Source: Njordibacter sp937773555
Lineage (GTDB): Bacteria; Pseudomonadota; Gammaproteobacteria; Pseudomonadales; Balneatricaceae
DNA: 64,000 nt
Direction: 5' to 3'
Assembly: GCF_047730085.1 (NCBI RefSeq)
Contig: NZ_CP159830.1
Location: 1,302,001 to 1,366,000 of the forward strand
Below are positions 1 to 8,233 of the stretch, in pieces. Both the position numbers and the translations under genes were made by a program. Under the pieces are notes generated by a model. It was not told the DNA's origin. It saw only the letters and a program-made list of their open reading frames with translations, and made no database searches. How positions within the stretch are numbered: the stretch's first letter is position 1; every line of letters starts with the position of its first letter.

Positions 1-1
1 G

Positions 2-1510
2 GTAGGGCTTTGCGCAGCACTAGTTTTTGCGCTATTAAGTGGTTTTGGATTACCTGCGCAGCGAGCGGTTATCATGTTATTGGGATTAATGTGGGGCGCT
101 ATATGGGGTTTGAAACTCAGCTTTAGTCAACGATTATATACGGCGTTTTTCATCACCCTTATTTTACAACCTATTAGTGCCACACGTTTAGGCTTTTGGT
201 TATCATATGTTGCTGTATTCGCCTTAGGTTTGGTGTGGTACCAGTCTGCCAGCCAACAATGGTGGCATAGGGTTATAAAATTAGTCGCAGCTCAAGGTGC
301 CTTATCTTTGTTATTGGTACCTATTATTGCCCTGAGCACTGGTTATGTCAGTGTTGTTGGCCCTTTAGTCAATATTATCTTAGTTCCCGTTTTTAGTGTG
401 TTTCTCATTCCTGCCTTATTACTGGTGAGTCTTATCAGCACTATGTTCGCTCTTCCTGACTTTGTGTTCGCAGGTATAGACTTTACTTTAGTTTCATTGT
501 GGCAAGGTCTGGAGGCCGTTGCAGGTATTACTTGGTCGCAGGTGTTTGTTGGTTGGTTACCAATGGAGAGCTTTGTGTCAGCCTTCATTATAGGGTGCCT
601 TTGTTTGGTTGTTAGGCGCTGGCATTGGCCAGTGTTAATTTTACTGATGCCTTTAATAGGCTTTGTGGTGTTTAACTCCCTTATTAATAATTCGCCTAAA
701 ACGTCTATCAATAGTCAATCTAAGGTTGTTGTCACCTTGTTGGATGTAGGCCAAGGTTTAAGTGTTTGGGTTCGGCAAGGTGAGCACAATATGTTGTATG
801 ATCTTGGGAATCGTTATCACAGCGGATTTAACTTAGTGGATGCTGTTATTTTGCCAGAGATGCTAGGTCAAGGTGTTAATCAGCTTGATGTATTAGTTAT
901 CAGTCACTGGGATATGGATCACAGCGGCGGCTTAAATGCATTATTACAACAGCAGCTAGTAAAGCGCTTAATATTGCCCTCTGAACATAAACCAAAACGG
1001 GAGCAAGCAATGGTTGTGTCAGCAGCAGATGTAAGTCGGTGCACTAGCACCCGCTGGAAAGCCCTGTGGGAAGACGCCAATACTCCTCTTATGTGGCGCC
1101 AAATTGCCTTGGCTGATTATGGCTTAACTGGCAACAACGCGTCGTGTGTCATATTACTTAAGTTATTTGGACGCCAGGTGTTAATTGCTGGAGATATTGA
1201 AGCTAAGGCAGAAACTATTTTAGTGGAATTGTCAGGGAAGTTAGGTGCAATGTCCCTTGCTAGTGACGTGTTAATTGCACCGCATCATGGCAGTAAAACA
1301 TCGTCTTCAAAAGAGTTTTTAAACCATGTGATGCCTGCTTACGTATTAATTTCTGCAGGAAAAAATAACTCATATGGGCATCCGCATAAAAATATAACTA
1401 GCGCGTATTGGCGCCATGGCAGTCATTGGTACAATACTGGCCGACATGGGCAGATACAGGCGATATTTGAAGCTAATGGCAGCTACCAAGTGATGCCATA
1501 TTTGCCCTAA
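2..1510 (+). CDS. comEC: ComEC/Rec2 family DNA-uptake channel protein, C-terminal part (5' end outside window)
   Basis: ComEC forms the inner-membrane channel that imports single-stranded DNA during natural transformation. The frame is open from base 2, before the first ATG at 74, and encodes the family motif GFGLPAQRA there, so the gene starts upstream of the window; 502 residues are visible. The first half is a run of hydrophobic helices (Competence domain). The second half is a metallo-beta-lactamase-like domain opening with LLDVGQG and carrying SHWDMDHSGG and, later, APHHGSKTSSS, both typical of ComEC. In relatives comEC is followed by msbA or exbB/exbD before lpxK; here lpxK comes next after about 160 bases. 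Competence itself is an inference, since no other com or pil genes are in view. Confidence 0.9.
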   Translation, partial: VGLCAALVFALLSGFGLPAQRAVIMLLGLMWGAIWGLKLSFSQRLYTAFFITLILQPISATRLGFWLSYVAVFALGLVWYQSASQQWWHRVIKLVAAQGALSLLLVPIIALSTGYVSVVGPLVNIILVPVFSVFLIPALLLVSLISTMFALPDFVFAGIDFTLVSLWQGLEAVAGITWSQVFVGWLPMESFVSAFIIGCLCLVVRRWHWPVLILLMPLIGFVVFNSLINNSPKTSINSQSKVVVTLLDVGQGLSVWVRQGEHNMLYDLGNRYHSGFNLVDAVILPEMLGQGVNQLDVLVISHWDMDHSGGLNALLQQQLVKRLILPSEHKPKREQAMVVSAADVSRCTSTRWKALWEDANTPLMWRQIALADYGLTGNNASCVILLKLFGRQVLIAGDIEAKAETILVELSGKLGAMSLASDVLIAPHHGSKTSSSKEFLNHVMPAYVLISAGKNNSYGHPHKNITSAYWRHGSHWYNTGRHGQIQAIFEANGSYQVMPYLP

Positions 1511-1554
1511 AGGGGCAGCTTATTAGGCTCTACATAAGTGCTATATATAATTAC

Positions 1555-1582
1555 TTGATAGCACAGGGGTGTAGGTTATAAT
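1555..1582 (+). promoter_or_regulatory. Candidate sigma70 promoter for the lpxK operon
   Basis: TTGATA at 1555-1560 and a perfect TATAAT at 1577-1582 are separated by 16 bases. The site lies in the gap after comEC and would give a leader of roughly 85 bases before the lpxK GTG. It suggests that lpxK, the Trm112-like gene, kdsB and murB can be transcribed independently of comEC. Confidence 0.5.
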
Positions 1583-1673
1583 GATCCGATAAAGGCCTGT
1601 ATGGTGCCACGGTATGCAACCATGCCAAATGACGGCCAGGTGAAGCTAAGCGCAGACTTAATATGGAACATAG

Positions 1674-2681
1674 GTGACTGAAAAAATACTCAACGCATGG
1701 TATCGAGGGGCTTGGTGGTTATACTTATTACAGCCCTTGGCTTGTCTGTACCTATGGCTTAGAAGTTGGCATATTTATAGGCAGCCTAAGCTCGGAAAAA
1801 ACCTTCTTCCCCTAGTAGTTATTGGCAACATTACTGTTGGAGGTACAGGCAAAACGCCACTGGTAGTAGCTCTTGTTGCCGCGTTAAAAAGTAAAGGTTT
1901 GCGCTGTGCCATTATTAGTCGTGGCTACGGCAGCAAGGTTGGTGCTGGACCCCACTGCGTTACTGCAGAAGACAATGCTCATACCGTTGGTGATGAACCG
2001 CTATTATTGAGTCAATTAACCGGCGTACCCGTAGTGGTAGGCTGGCGCAGAAAGTCTAGTATTGCTTGGTTGGCAGAGCAAAAGCAATTTGATCTAGTTA
2101 TTAGTGATGATGGTTTGCAACATAACGCTATCAAAGGTGATGTAGAATGGTGCTTGCTTGATGCAACTCGTGGTATTGGTAATGGTTTATGCATTCCTGC
2201 TGGACCTTTAAGGGAGCCGGCCACCAAACTTTCTCAGGTGAATCAAGTGTTCACTACAGGCATGCCTAGTAGCACCATCAACGCAAACATAAAACACTAT
2301 ATGCAAGGGCACACATTGTGTCACTTACACCCCAGACTTGACCAGTTAAAGCGAGTGTTTGATGATTTAGTTGTGCCTTGGCCTGATGTTGCAAAACCAA
2401 TGTTTGCAGTAGCTGCTGTGGGCCATCCAAAACGGTTTTTTGACGACTTACGTCATCGTGGATATGACGTTGATGGCAAAGGGTATGCAGATCATTATCA
2501 ATTTAAAGAACATGATCTGCCACAGCACGAATTAATTATGACAGCTAAAGACGCTGTTAAATGTAGATCATGGGCCCAAGCTAAAAATAATGAGCCACCA
2601 AAGCCTTGGTTATATGCAACTCAATCATTAACTATTGCACCTGCGCAAATAGATGCGCTGTTGTTAGAATTAGGTTTATAA
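1674..2681 (+). CDS. lpxK: Tetraacyldisaccharide 4'-kinase LpxK
   Basis: LpxK phosphorylates the 4' position of the lipid A disaccharide at the inner membrane, the sixth step of lipid A synthesis. The protein is 335 residues, the usual length. It has an N-terminal hydrophobic helix (about residues 12-30) and the family P-loop GNITVGGTGKTP near residues 51-62. IISRGYG and the DDGLQH motif (about residues 145-150) follow. The start is GTG at 1674 with only a weak ribosome site; no in-frame ATG is better placed. It leads a tight envelope operon (a Trm112-like gene, kdsB and murB), so lipid A and Kdo supply are linked. The residues SDDGLQHNAIKGDVEWCLLD fit LpxK closely. Confidence 0.96.
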   Translation: MTEKILNAWYRGAWWLYLLQPLACLYLWLRSWHIYRQPKLGKNLLPLVVIGNITVGGTGKTPLVVALVAALKSKGLRCAIISRGYGSKVGAGPHCVTAEDNAHTVGDEPLLLSQLTGVPVVVGWRRKSSIAWLAEQKQFDLVISDDGLQHNAIKGDVEWCLLDATRGIGNGLCIPAGPLREPATKLSQVNQVFTTGMPSSTINANIKHYMQGHTLCHLHPRLDQLKRVFDDLVVPWPDVAKPMFAVAAVGHPKRFFDDLRHRGYDVDGKGYADHYQFKEHDLPQHELIMTAKDAVKCRSWAQAKNNEPPKPWLYATQSLTIAPAQIDALLLELGL

Positions 2682-2710
2682 CCTACTACACCCTATAAAT
2701 AAGGATTCCC

Positions 2711-2893
2711 ATGGATAAAAAATTATTAGAAGTTCTTGCCTGCCCAGTGAGCCATGGCCAACTATTTTTCCATTCACAGACAAATGAACTTTTTTGTCCT
2801 GCCAGTGGTTTAGCTTATCCTATTGATGCAGGTATTCCTGTTTTATTGGAGGCACAAGCAAGGCCCCTTACTGAAGAAGAGAAGCAAGCTTAA
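2711..2893 (+). CDS. Trm112 family small zinc-ribbon-like protein (YcaR/UPF0434)
   Basis: This is a 60-residue protein of the Trm112/YcaR family, whose eukaryotic member is an activator of several methyltransferases; the bacterial role is not well defined. It begins MDKKLLEVLACP and has the typical DAGIPVLL segment near residues 39-46. Only some of the metal-binding cysteines of the family remain (C10 and C29 are visible). It sits between lpxK and kdsB as in many gammaproteobacteria, and its stop codon overlaps the kdsB start by one base (TAATG), so the two are translationally coupled. Function within the envelope operon is unknown. Confidence 0.9.
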   Translation: MDKKLLEVLACPVSHGQLFFHSQTNELFCPASGLAYPIDAGIPVLLEAQARPLTEEEKQA

Positions 2894-3663
2894 TGGCTTT
2901 TTCTGTGATAATTCCAGCTCGGTTTTACTCAAGCCGTCTGCCAGGCAAGCCTCTGCTAGACCTTGGTGGCACAACGATGCTTCAGCGAGTTTACCAGCAG
3001 GCATGCAAGAGTGAAGCATCGCAGGTCTACATAGCGACAGACCATATAAATATTGAGAATCATGCAAAAGAGTTTTGTGACAAGGTAATTATGACCCGTG
3101 AGAACCATGTTACGGGCACTGATCGGTTACAGGAGGTTGTGGCTCATCTGGCGTTGCCAGATGATCATATTGTAGTGAATGTTCAAGGGGATGAACCCCT
3201 AATACCGCCACACTTAATCAATCAAGTGGCCAACAACCTAGAACAATACGCTGATGTCTCAATCGCCACCTTAGCTGAACCTATAGAAGATATTTCCCAA
3301 GTATTTGATGCTAATGCAGTGAAGCTGGTGCGCAATGCAGCCAATATGGCCATGTATTTCTCTCGGGCGCCTTTACCATGGGATAGAAGCTGGAATGACA
3401 CCGACACTAAACGTGTAACGGAGGATATTTACCTGCGGCATATTGGACTTTATGCCTATCGTGTAGGTTTTTTACACCGTTATGTGGCTTGGCCGCAGGC
3501 AAGCTATGAAACACTTGAAAGCCTTGAACAACTCAGAGCCTTGCATCATGGTGAAAGTGTTCATGTAGACTTAGCACCAGAAGGAATGCCAGCTGGGGTC
3601 GACACTTATGAAGACTTAATACACATGCGAAAATTTCTTGCCTCAATGGCTCTGGAAAGTTAA
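2893..3663 (+). CDS. kdsB: 3-deoxy-manno-octulosonate cytidylyltransferase KdsB
   Basis: KdsB activates Kdo with CTP to form CMP-Kdo, the donor for lipopolysaccharide inner-core assembly in the cytoplasm. At 256 residues it is full length. The N-terminus has the nucleotide-binding IIPARFYSSRLPGKPL (residues 6-21), and NVQGDEPLI follows near residue 96, as in the family. ATRY-type ends are absent, but YETLESLEQLRALHHG near residues 202-217 matches the conserved C-terminal part. The start overlaps the upstream stop as TAATG, and its own stop overlaps the murB start in the same way, so three consecutive genes are coupled. Recognition is secure. Confidence 0.97.
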   Translation: MAFSVIIPARFYSSRLPGKPLLDLGGTTMLQRVYQQACKSEASQVYIATDHINIENHAKEFCDKVIMTRENHVTGTDRLQEVVAHLALPDDHIVVNVQGDEPLIPPHLINQVANNLEQYADVSIATLAEPIEDISQVFDANAVKLVRNAANMAMYFSRAPLPWDRSWNDTDTKRVTEDIYLRHIGLYAYRVGFLHRYVAWPQASYETLESLEQLRALHHGESVHVDLAPEGMPAGVDTYEDLIHMRKFLASMALES

Positions 3664-4721
3664 TGGAATTGCAGCGCAGGGTTAACCTGAAACCCTACAA
3701 TACGTTAAGTTTAAACGTTGAAGCTGCATATTTTGTTGCTATCAACTGTCTCGATGATTTACGCCAAGCACGAAAATTTTGTCATGATAAATGTTGCCCT
3801 TGGCTGCTAATAGGGGGTGGTAGTAACCTTGTGCTTACTCAAGACTTTGAAGGTTTAGTCATGCTCATGGCGATGGATCAGGTGTTTTGGCCAGTTGAGA
3901 AAGAGAAACAAAGCATATCAAAGACGTTTAGTGTTAATGCGCAAGCGGGTTATGAATGGGACCTTCTTGTTGCTGAATCAGTTGCCCGTGGAGCCAGTGG
4001 CTTAGAAAATTTGTCATTAATTCCAGGGCAGGTAGGCGCTGCACCCATTCAAAACATTGGCGCTTATGGTGTAGAACTAAAACACTGCCTTGAGCTTGTG
4101 CAGGTGTTTAATTTTGATACTGGTGACACGTTTGAACTAGCAGCTAAAGACTGTGAGTTTGGCTATAGAGATAGCGTATTTAAACGTAACCGAAGCTGGA
4201 TTGTTACCCAAGTTCAATTCTCCTTGACCTATGGGAATCAGCCTCAAGTTAGTTATGGCATTATCGCAGACACCATTATGTCGCTATCGGGTGAGCTCGC
4301 AGCTAATGCCTCACCGCAACAGGTACGAGATGCAGTGATCCATATCCGTCGTTCTAAGCTGCCAGATCCAAAAAAAGTTCCCAATGTTGGCAGTTTTTTT
4401 AAAAACCCCATAGTGAGCGATAGCCAAAAACAGAAATTAGCACAACAATGGCCGGGGCTCGTCGCTTACGCTATCGATGGCAAGGGTCACAAATTAGCGG
4501 CCGGTTGGCTGATTGATCAGTTAGGTTGGAAAGGGTTTAAGCAGGGTGATGTAGGTGTTCACGAACATCAAGCATTAGTCTTGGTCTGCTCAGGCGTCGC
4601 TACGGGCAAAGACGTATTAGATTTGGCTCAGACAATAAAAGTTGACGTGGCCAAAAAATTTGGTGTCACATTAGAAGTAGAGCCTCGGTTGTTTGACAAC
4701 CGAGGTGAGTTTTACCTATAA
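3663..4721 (+). CDS. murB: UDP-N-acetylenolpyruvoylglucosamine reductase MurB (type I)
   Basis: MurB uses FAD and NADPH to reduce UDP-GlcNAc-enolpyruvate to UDP-MurNAc, the second committed step of peptidoglycan synthesis. The 352-residue protein has the FAD-binding LLIGGGSNLVL near residues 48-58. It also has the domain core LSLIPGQVGAAPIQNIGAYG, and NVGSFFKNP, which contains the catalytic serine. The length and the C-terminal EVEPRLF tail fit the Escherichia-type (type I) enzyme. The start is coupled to kdsB by TAATG. The gene ends six bases before the convergent rne stop codon and carries a strong hairpin inside its last codons (see the separate terminator entry). Confidence 0.97.
   Translation: MELQRRVNLKPYNTLSLNVEAAYFVAINCLDDLRQARKFCHDKCCPWLLIGGGSNLVLTQDFEGLVMLMAMDQVFWPVEKEKQSISKTFSVNAQAGYEWDLLVAESVARGASGLENLSLIPGQVGAAPIQNIGAYGVELKHCLELVQVFNFDTGDTFELAAKDCEFGYRDSVFKRNRSWIVTQVQFSLTYGNQPQVSYGIIADTIMSLSGELAANASPQQVRDAVIHIRRSKLPDPKKVPNVGSFFKNPIVSDSQKQKLAQQWPGLVAYAIDGKGHKLAAGWLIDQLGWKGFKQGDVGVHEHQALVLVCSGVATGKDVLDLAQTIKVDVAKKFGVTLEVEPRLFDNRGEFYL
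4683..4713 (+). terminator. Hairpin with short T run inside the end of murB
   Basis: CCTCGGTTG at 4683-4691 pairs perfectly with CAACCGAGG at 4697-4705 across a five-base loop, and a GAGTTTT stretch follows. Because only six bases separate murB from the convergent rne, this hairpin is the only obvious terminator for the plus-strand operon, and it overlaps coding sequence. Termination here is an inference; the T run is short. Confidence 0.4.
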
Positions 4722-4727
4722 AGTAAC

Positions 4728-7607
4728 TTAACCTTCTTTAGCTGCGTCTTGCTCAGCTGCAGCTTTTTCACGGCGACGCTTCTCACGTGGGTCATTGTGA
4801 GCACGCGGGCGAGAAGAGCGCGGTGCAGTGGCTTCATTAGTTGGCACTGGCTTAATTTCTTCTAGCGTAACCGCCGCCTCAGTTTCAACCGCCTTGTCAA
4901 TCGCAACTTCTGGGGCTTTTTCTACTAGGGCCTCAACTACTGCTTCAGTCTTTTTCACTGGTGACGTTTTTTTAGGAGTTTCAACTGTAACTTCAACCTT
5001 AACTTCTGCAAGGGTTTCAGGTTTAACTTCTTTAGCAACGTCCACCTTAACGTCAGCAACAACTTTAGCAGACGGTGCAGCGACAACCTCACTAGGGCTC
5101 TCAGGTTTTTTCTCAGTTATTGCCTCAACAACTTCCACAGTCTTTTCCACAGCTGCATCAGCAGGTACTGACGGGCTTTCGATTGAGGTTTCAACGACTG
5201 CTTCGGTAGGTTTAGCTTCCTTCGGTTTGCGTTCACGTGGTTTACGTTGGCGAGTTTTTTTATCGCCTGTTTCTTTTTTAGGTGCCGCTTCAGTCTCAGA
5301 GTTGGTCTCAACCACGTCAGCTATCACTGCTTCGGTAGGAGCAACTTCAGTTTGGGTGATGACTTCAGGGGTTATGGCCTCTTCAGTTACTGCGCTGGTA
5401 TTTGCATCTAGGCTTTGATCAGTTTGTGGTTTGGGGTTGCTACGCTTACCGTTACGATCTCGACGACGCTTCTGATCACGAGTGCGGTTGGCATTTGATT
5501 CATAAGCTTCCTCGGGCAAAGAAGGGGCCTGCGTAGCAGTTTCTATGGCTTCAACAGCTTTAGGCTCGCGACTCTTGTTTCGAGTCTCCTGGCGACGGTT
5601 GTTGCGCTTCTCATCTGTATTTCGGTCGTTCTTGCGCTCTTCGTTCCGGCTTTCATTTCGTGATTCGGTACTGGCTTCACTACGAGACGTGTTACGAGAC
5701 TCCGTATTAGCTTCGTTACGCTTGTCGTCACGTGATTCATTGCGTCTGTTACCATTGCGGCCACGACGACGATCATCATTTTGGTTCCGATTTTGGCTAT
5801 TGCGAGAACTGTTACGTGACTCATTACGAGAAGTTGAGGCTTTAACCGGTGGTTTTTCTTCTACTTTAGCTTTCGGCTCACCATTAATTAAACGGCCCAA
5901 GGCGCCCAAGATACGGGCACCTAAACCTGTGGTTTTAGCAGGCTTTGCAGCAGTGGTTTTGGCTTTAACTGGCGCAGATGCAGTAGCTCCTGTTTCTGGA
6001 GCTGGTTTGGCTGGCTGAATGCTTTCCACTGCTGGCTTTTCCATCGCTAGAGGGGTTTTAGCATCAAACTCCTTAGCGTCAAAGTGATGTTGAACCAAGT
6101 CTATTTCATAACTTGTTTCACTCGCCTGCGCTGCTTCATGGTCGTCTCGCAAGCGGCTCACTTCAAAATGAGGTGTATCCATTTGTGGGTTTGGAATAAT
6201 CACTACCCGAACACCAACAGTTTTTTCAACTTCTAAAATCTCTGCTCGCTTCTCGTTGAGTAAGTAGGTTGCCATATTAACTGGTAATACTACCCGAATC
6301 TCAGCGGAGCGGTCTTTGCTTGCTTCTTCATTGATTAAGCGAATAATAGACAAGGCTAATGATGCAACGTCACGAATACTGCCTTGGCCACTGCAGCGTG
6401 GGCAGACGATACCTGACGTTTCACCCAATGAGGGGCGCAAACGTTGGCGAGACATTTCCATTAAGCCGAAACGAGAAATACGCCCGACTTGTACGCGGGC
6501 ACGATCAAGTTTTAAGCTGTCACGTAGTTTGTTTTCCACAGCGCGTTGGTTACGCATTGGGCCCATGTCAATAAAGTCGATCACAACTAAACCACCCATG
6601 TCACGCAAACGTAACTGGCGAGCAATTTCTTCTGCCGCTTCTAGGTTAGTGTTTAATGCTGTTTCTTCAATATCGCTGCCTTTAGTGGCCCGTGCTGAGT
6701 TAATATCGATAGACACTAACGCTTCTGTTGGGTCGATTACTATAGCACCGCCAGAGGGAAGGGTTACTTCACGCTGGAAAGCAGTTTCGATCTGAGATTC
6801 AATTTGGAAGCGATTGAATAAAGGAATTTCTTGGTCATAGAACTTTATTTTGTTCTCATAACTAGGCATAACTTGTTGTACAAAAGTTAATACATCTTGA
6901 TAAACCTTAGGTTGGTCGATCAATACTTCGCCAATATCTTGGCGTAAATAATCACGCATTGCGCGAATAATCACGTTACTTTCTTGGTAAATTAAGAAGG
7001 GGGCCGCGTGCTTGTCAGAGGCGGCAGTGATCGATTCCCACAGTTGCTGTAGATAATCTAGATCCCACTGTATGTCTTCAGCACTGCGGCCAATACCGGC
7101 GGTACGAACAATGACGCCCGACTCAGCAGGAACAGTCAGTTGATTCATTACTTCGCGAAGTTGAGAACGTTCTTCACCTTCAATGCGACGGGAAATGCCG
7201 CCAGCACGGGGGTTATTAGGCATCAAAACTAGGTAACGGCCAGCAAGGCTGATAAATGTGGTTAAGGCAGCGCCTTTATTACCACGTTCTTCTTTGTCCA
7301 CTTGAACTACAATTTCCTGACCCTCTTTAACCAGCTCACGTATGCTTGAGCGACCGCTTTGAGAAGGGTCTTTGAAGTATTCGCGAGAAATTTCTTTAAG
7401 AGGAAGGAAACCATGACGTTCTGAGCCATAGTCAACAAACGCAGCTTCTAAACTTGGTTCTACCCGGGTGATACGGCCGCGATAAATATTGGCCTTCTTT
7501 TGTTCACGAGCTCCAGATTCAATATCTAGGTCATACATACGCTGGCCGTCGACCAGAGCAACGCGCAACTCTTCAGAGTGGGTTGCATTAATTAGCATTC
7601 TTTTCAT
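4728..7607 (-). CDS. rne: Ribonuclease E
   Basis: RNase E is the essential endonuclease of mRNA decay and of rRNA and tRNA processing, and the scaffold of the degradosome at the inner membrane. I chose ATG at 7607, giving MKRMLINATHSEELRVALVDG as in the Escherichia enzyme (959 residues); an in-frame ATG at 7631 would add eight residues. An S1 domain (about 35-120) contains AAFVDYGSERHGFLP. The catalytic aspartates lie in SIDINSARATKG and VVIDFIDMG. The zinc-link CPRCSGQG lies near residue 400. The C-terminal half is non-catalytic: an amphipathic helix GLGARILGALGRLING near 560-575 (likely membrane anchor) precedes a very Arg/Asn/Ser-rich tract with repeated SRNESR-like units (likely RNA binding). 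An acidic Val/Glu/Lys-rich linker and a basic tail complete the protein. Confidence 0.97.
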   Translation of the reverse strand: MKRMLINATHSEELRVALVDGQRMYDLDIESGAREQKKANIYRGRITRVEPSLEAAFVDYGSERHGFLPLKEISREYFKDPSQSGRSSIRELVKEGQEIVVQVDKEERGNKGAALTTFISLAGRYLVLMPNNPRAGGISRRIEGEERSQLREVMNQLTVPAESGVIVRTAGIGRSAEDIQWDLDYLQQLWESITAASDKHAAPFLIYQESNVIIRAMRDYLRQDIGEVLIDQPKVYQDVLTFVQQVMPSYENKIKFYDQEIPLFNRFQIESQIETAFQREVTLPSGGAIVIDPTEALVSIDINSARATKGSDIEETALNTNLEAAEEIARQLRLRDMGGLVVIDFIDMGPMRNQRAVENKLRDSLKLDRARVQVGRISRFGLMEMSRQRLRPSLGETSGIVCPRCSGQGSIRDVASLALSIIRLINEEASKDRSAEIRVVLPVNMATYLLNEKRAEILEVEKTVGVRVVIIPNPQMDTPHFEVSRLRDDHEAAQASETSYEIDLVQHHFDAKEFDAKTPLAMEKPAVESIQPAKPAPETGATASAPVKAKTTAAKPAKTTGLGARILGALGRLINGEPKAKVEEKPPVKASTSRNESRNSSRNSQNRNQNDDRRRGRNGNRRNESRDDKRNEANTESRNTSRSEASTESRNESRNEERKNDRNTDEKRNNRRQETRNKSREPKAVEAIETATQAPSLPEEAYESNANRTRDQKRRRDRNGKRSNPKPQTDQSLDANTSAVTEEAITPEVITQTEVAPTEAVIADVVETNSETEAAPKKETGDKKTRQRKPRERKPKEAKPTEAVVETSIESPSVPADAAVEKTVEVVEAITEKKPESPSEVVAAPSAKVVADVKVDVAKEVKPETLAEVKVEVTVETPKKTSPVKKTEAVVEALVEKAPEVAIDKAVETEAAVTLEEIKPVPTNEATAPRSSRPRAHNDPREKRRREKAAAEQDAAKEG

Positions 7608-8233
7608 GGTGTTCAATTTCTTGAAACCCATTTACCCTACGGCAATTAATATGTTTACGGGCGTACTGAGGCTAATAAAAGCCCTTACGGTGCAGGAAAC
7701 CGTTACCTTCTCGGATAAATATGCTCTGCACTAGGCAGCTCACATTATGTTAATGGTCTGTTTTAACTAACAATATCAGTCATATAGGTTAGCCTTTAAA
7801 CTAACTCACCAGCAGCCTGCTTTAACTTCAATAAGGCCCTGTTTATTCTATTGATTTGGCTATTGCCTTCGTGTGCTCACTTCAGCACTGTAATTCTTTT
7901 TCAGACCGGTCCATGGGTAGGGTACATCTACACCTAAACACCAAGCATAAATTAATTCGCCGTAACTGGGTAAAACGGGTGGTTTTACGTTAAATAACTG
8001 GGAATACCCCGAGTTACAGCCTATTTCATTTGGATTTTGCGGTGCCACATATACATTCGGCATTAACGGCAAAATCAACGGGTTGGGATTGTCAGGCCCC
8101 ACCTAAAAATTGGATAACTGAACGGGGCTATTAATTTTCTGCCCAACAACTGATTTAATGTCAGTTTCAGTGGCTGCTATGTTACCATTCAGGCCCTTAG
8201 CCCGCAATTAATAAAGCCATTAGTTTTTCATTT
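7608..8233 (-). promoter_or_regulatory. Long divergent leader/promoter region between rne and rluC
   Basis: About 600 bases lie between the divergent rne and rluC starts. Known rne genes have long, structured 5' leaders that mediate autoregulation, so part of this stretch probably serves that purpose on the minus strand. Close to rne, on the minus strand, a GGTAACGGTTTCC-like imperfect inverted repeat (around 7699-7711) and a small GGCT/AGCC hairpin (around 7670-7684) are visible. I could not place a convincing promoter by eye. A protein-like but interrupted frame inside it is listed separately. Confidence 0.35.
7860..8207 (-). pseudogene. Possible decayed reading frame of unknown family, interrupted by an amber codon
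   Basis: On the minus strand one frame is open from 8207 to 7860 except for a single TAG at 8103-8105. The part after the TAG could start at GTG 8102 and encodes 80 residues including VYVAPQNPNEIG and GELIYAWCLGVDVPYPW. This reads more like real protein than like a chance frame. I see no ribosome-binding site and do not recognise the family. It may be the remnant of a gene lost between rne and rluC, or a chance open frame in regulatory DNA. Confidence 0.2.

Noticed and set aside
4828..5418. Long plus-strand open frame rich in Ser, Thr and Val inside rne
   Set aside because: It is the complement of the repetitive acidic linker of RNase E; its composition reflects the repeats, and it has no ribosome site.
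5100..5900. Direct-repeat tract suggesting a CRISPR array
   Set aside because: The repeats are short, imperfect and codon-periodic within rne; there are no unique spacers of constant length.
5545..6018. Arginine/serine/leucine-rich plus-strand open frame inside rne
   Set aside because: It is opposite the SRNESR-type repeats of RNase E and looks like low-complexity shadow sequence.
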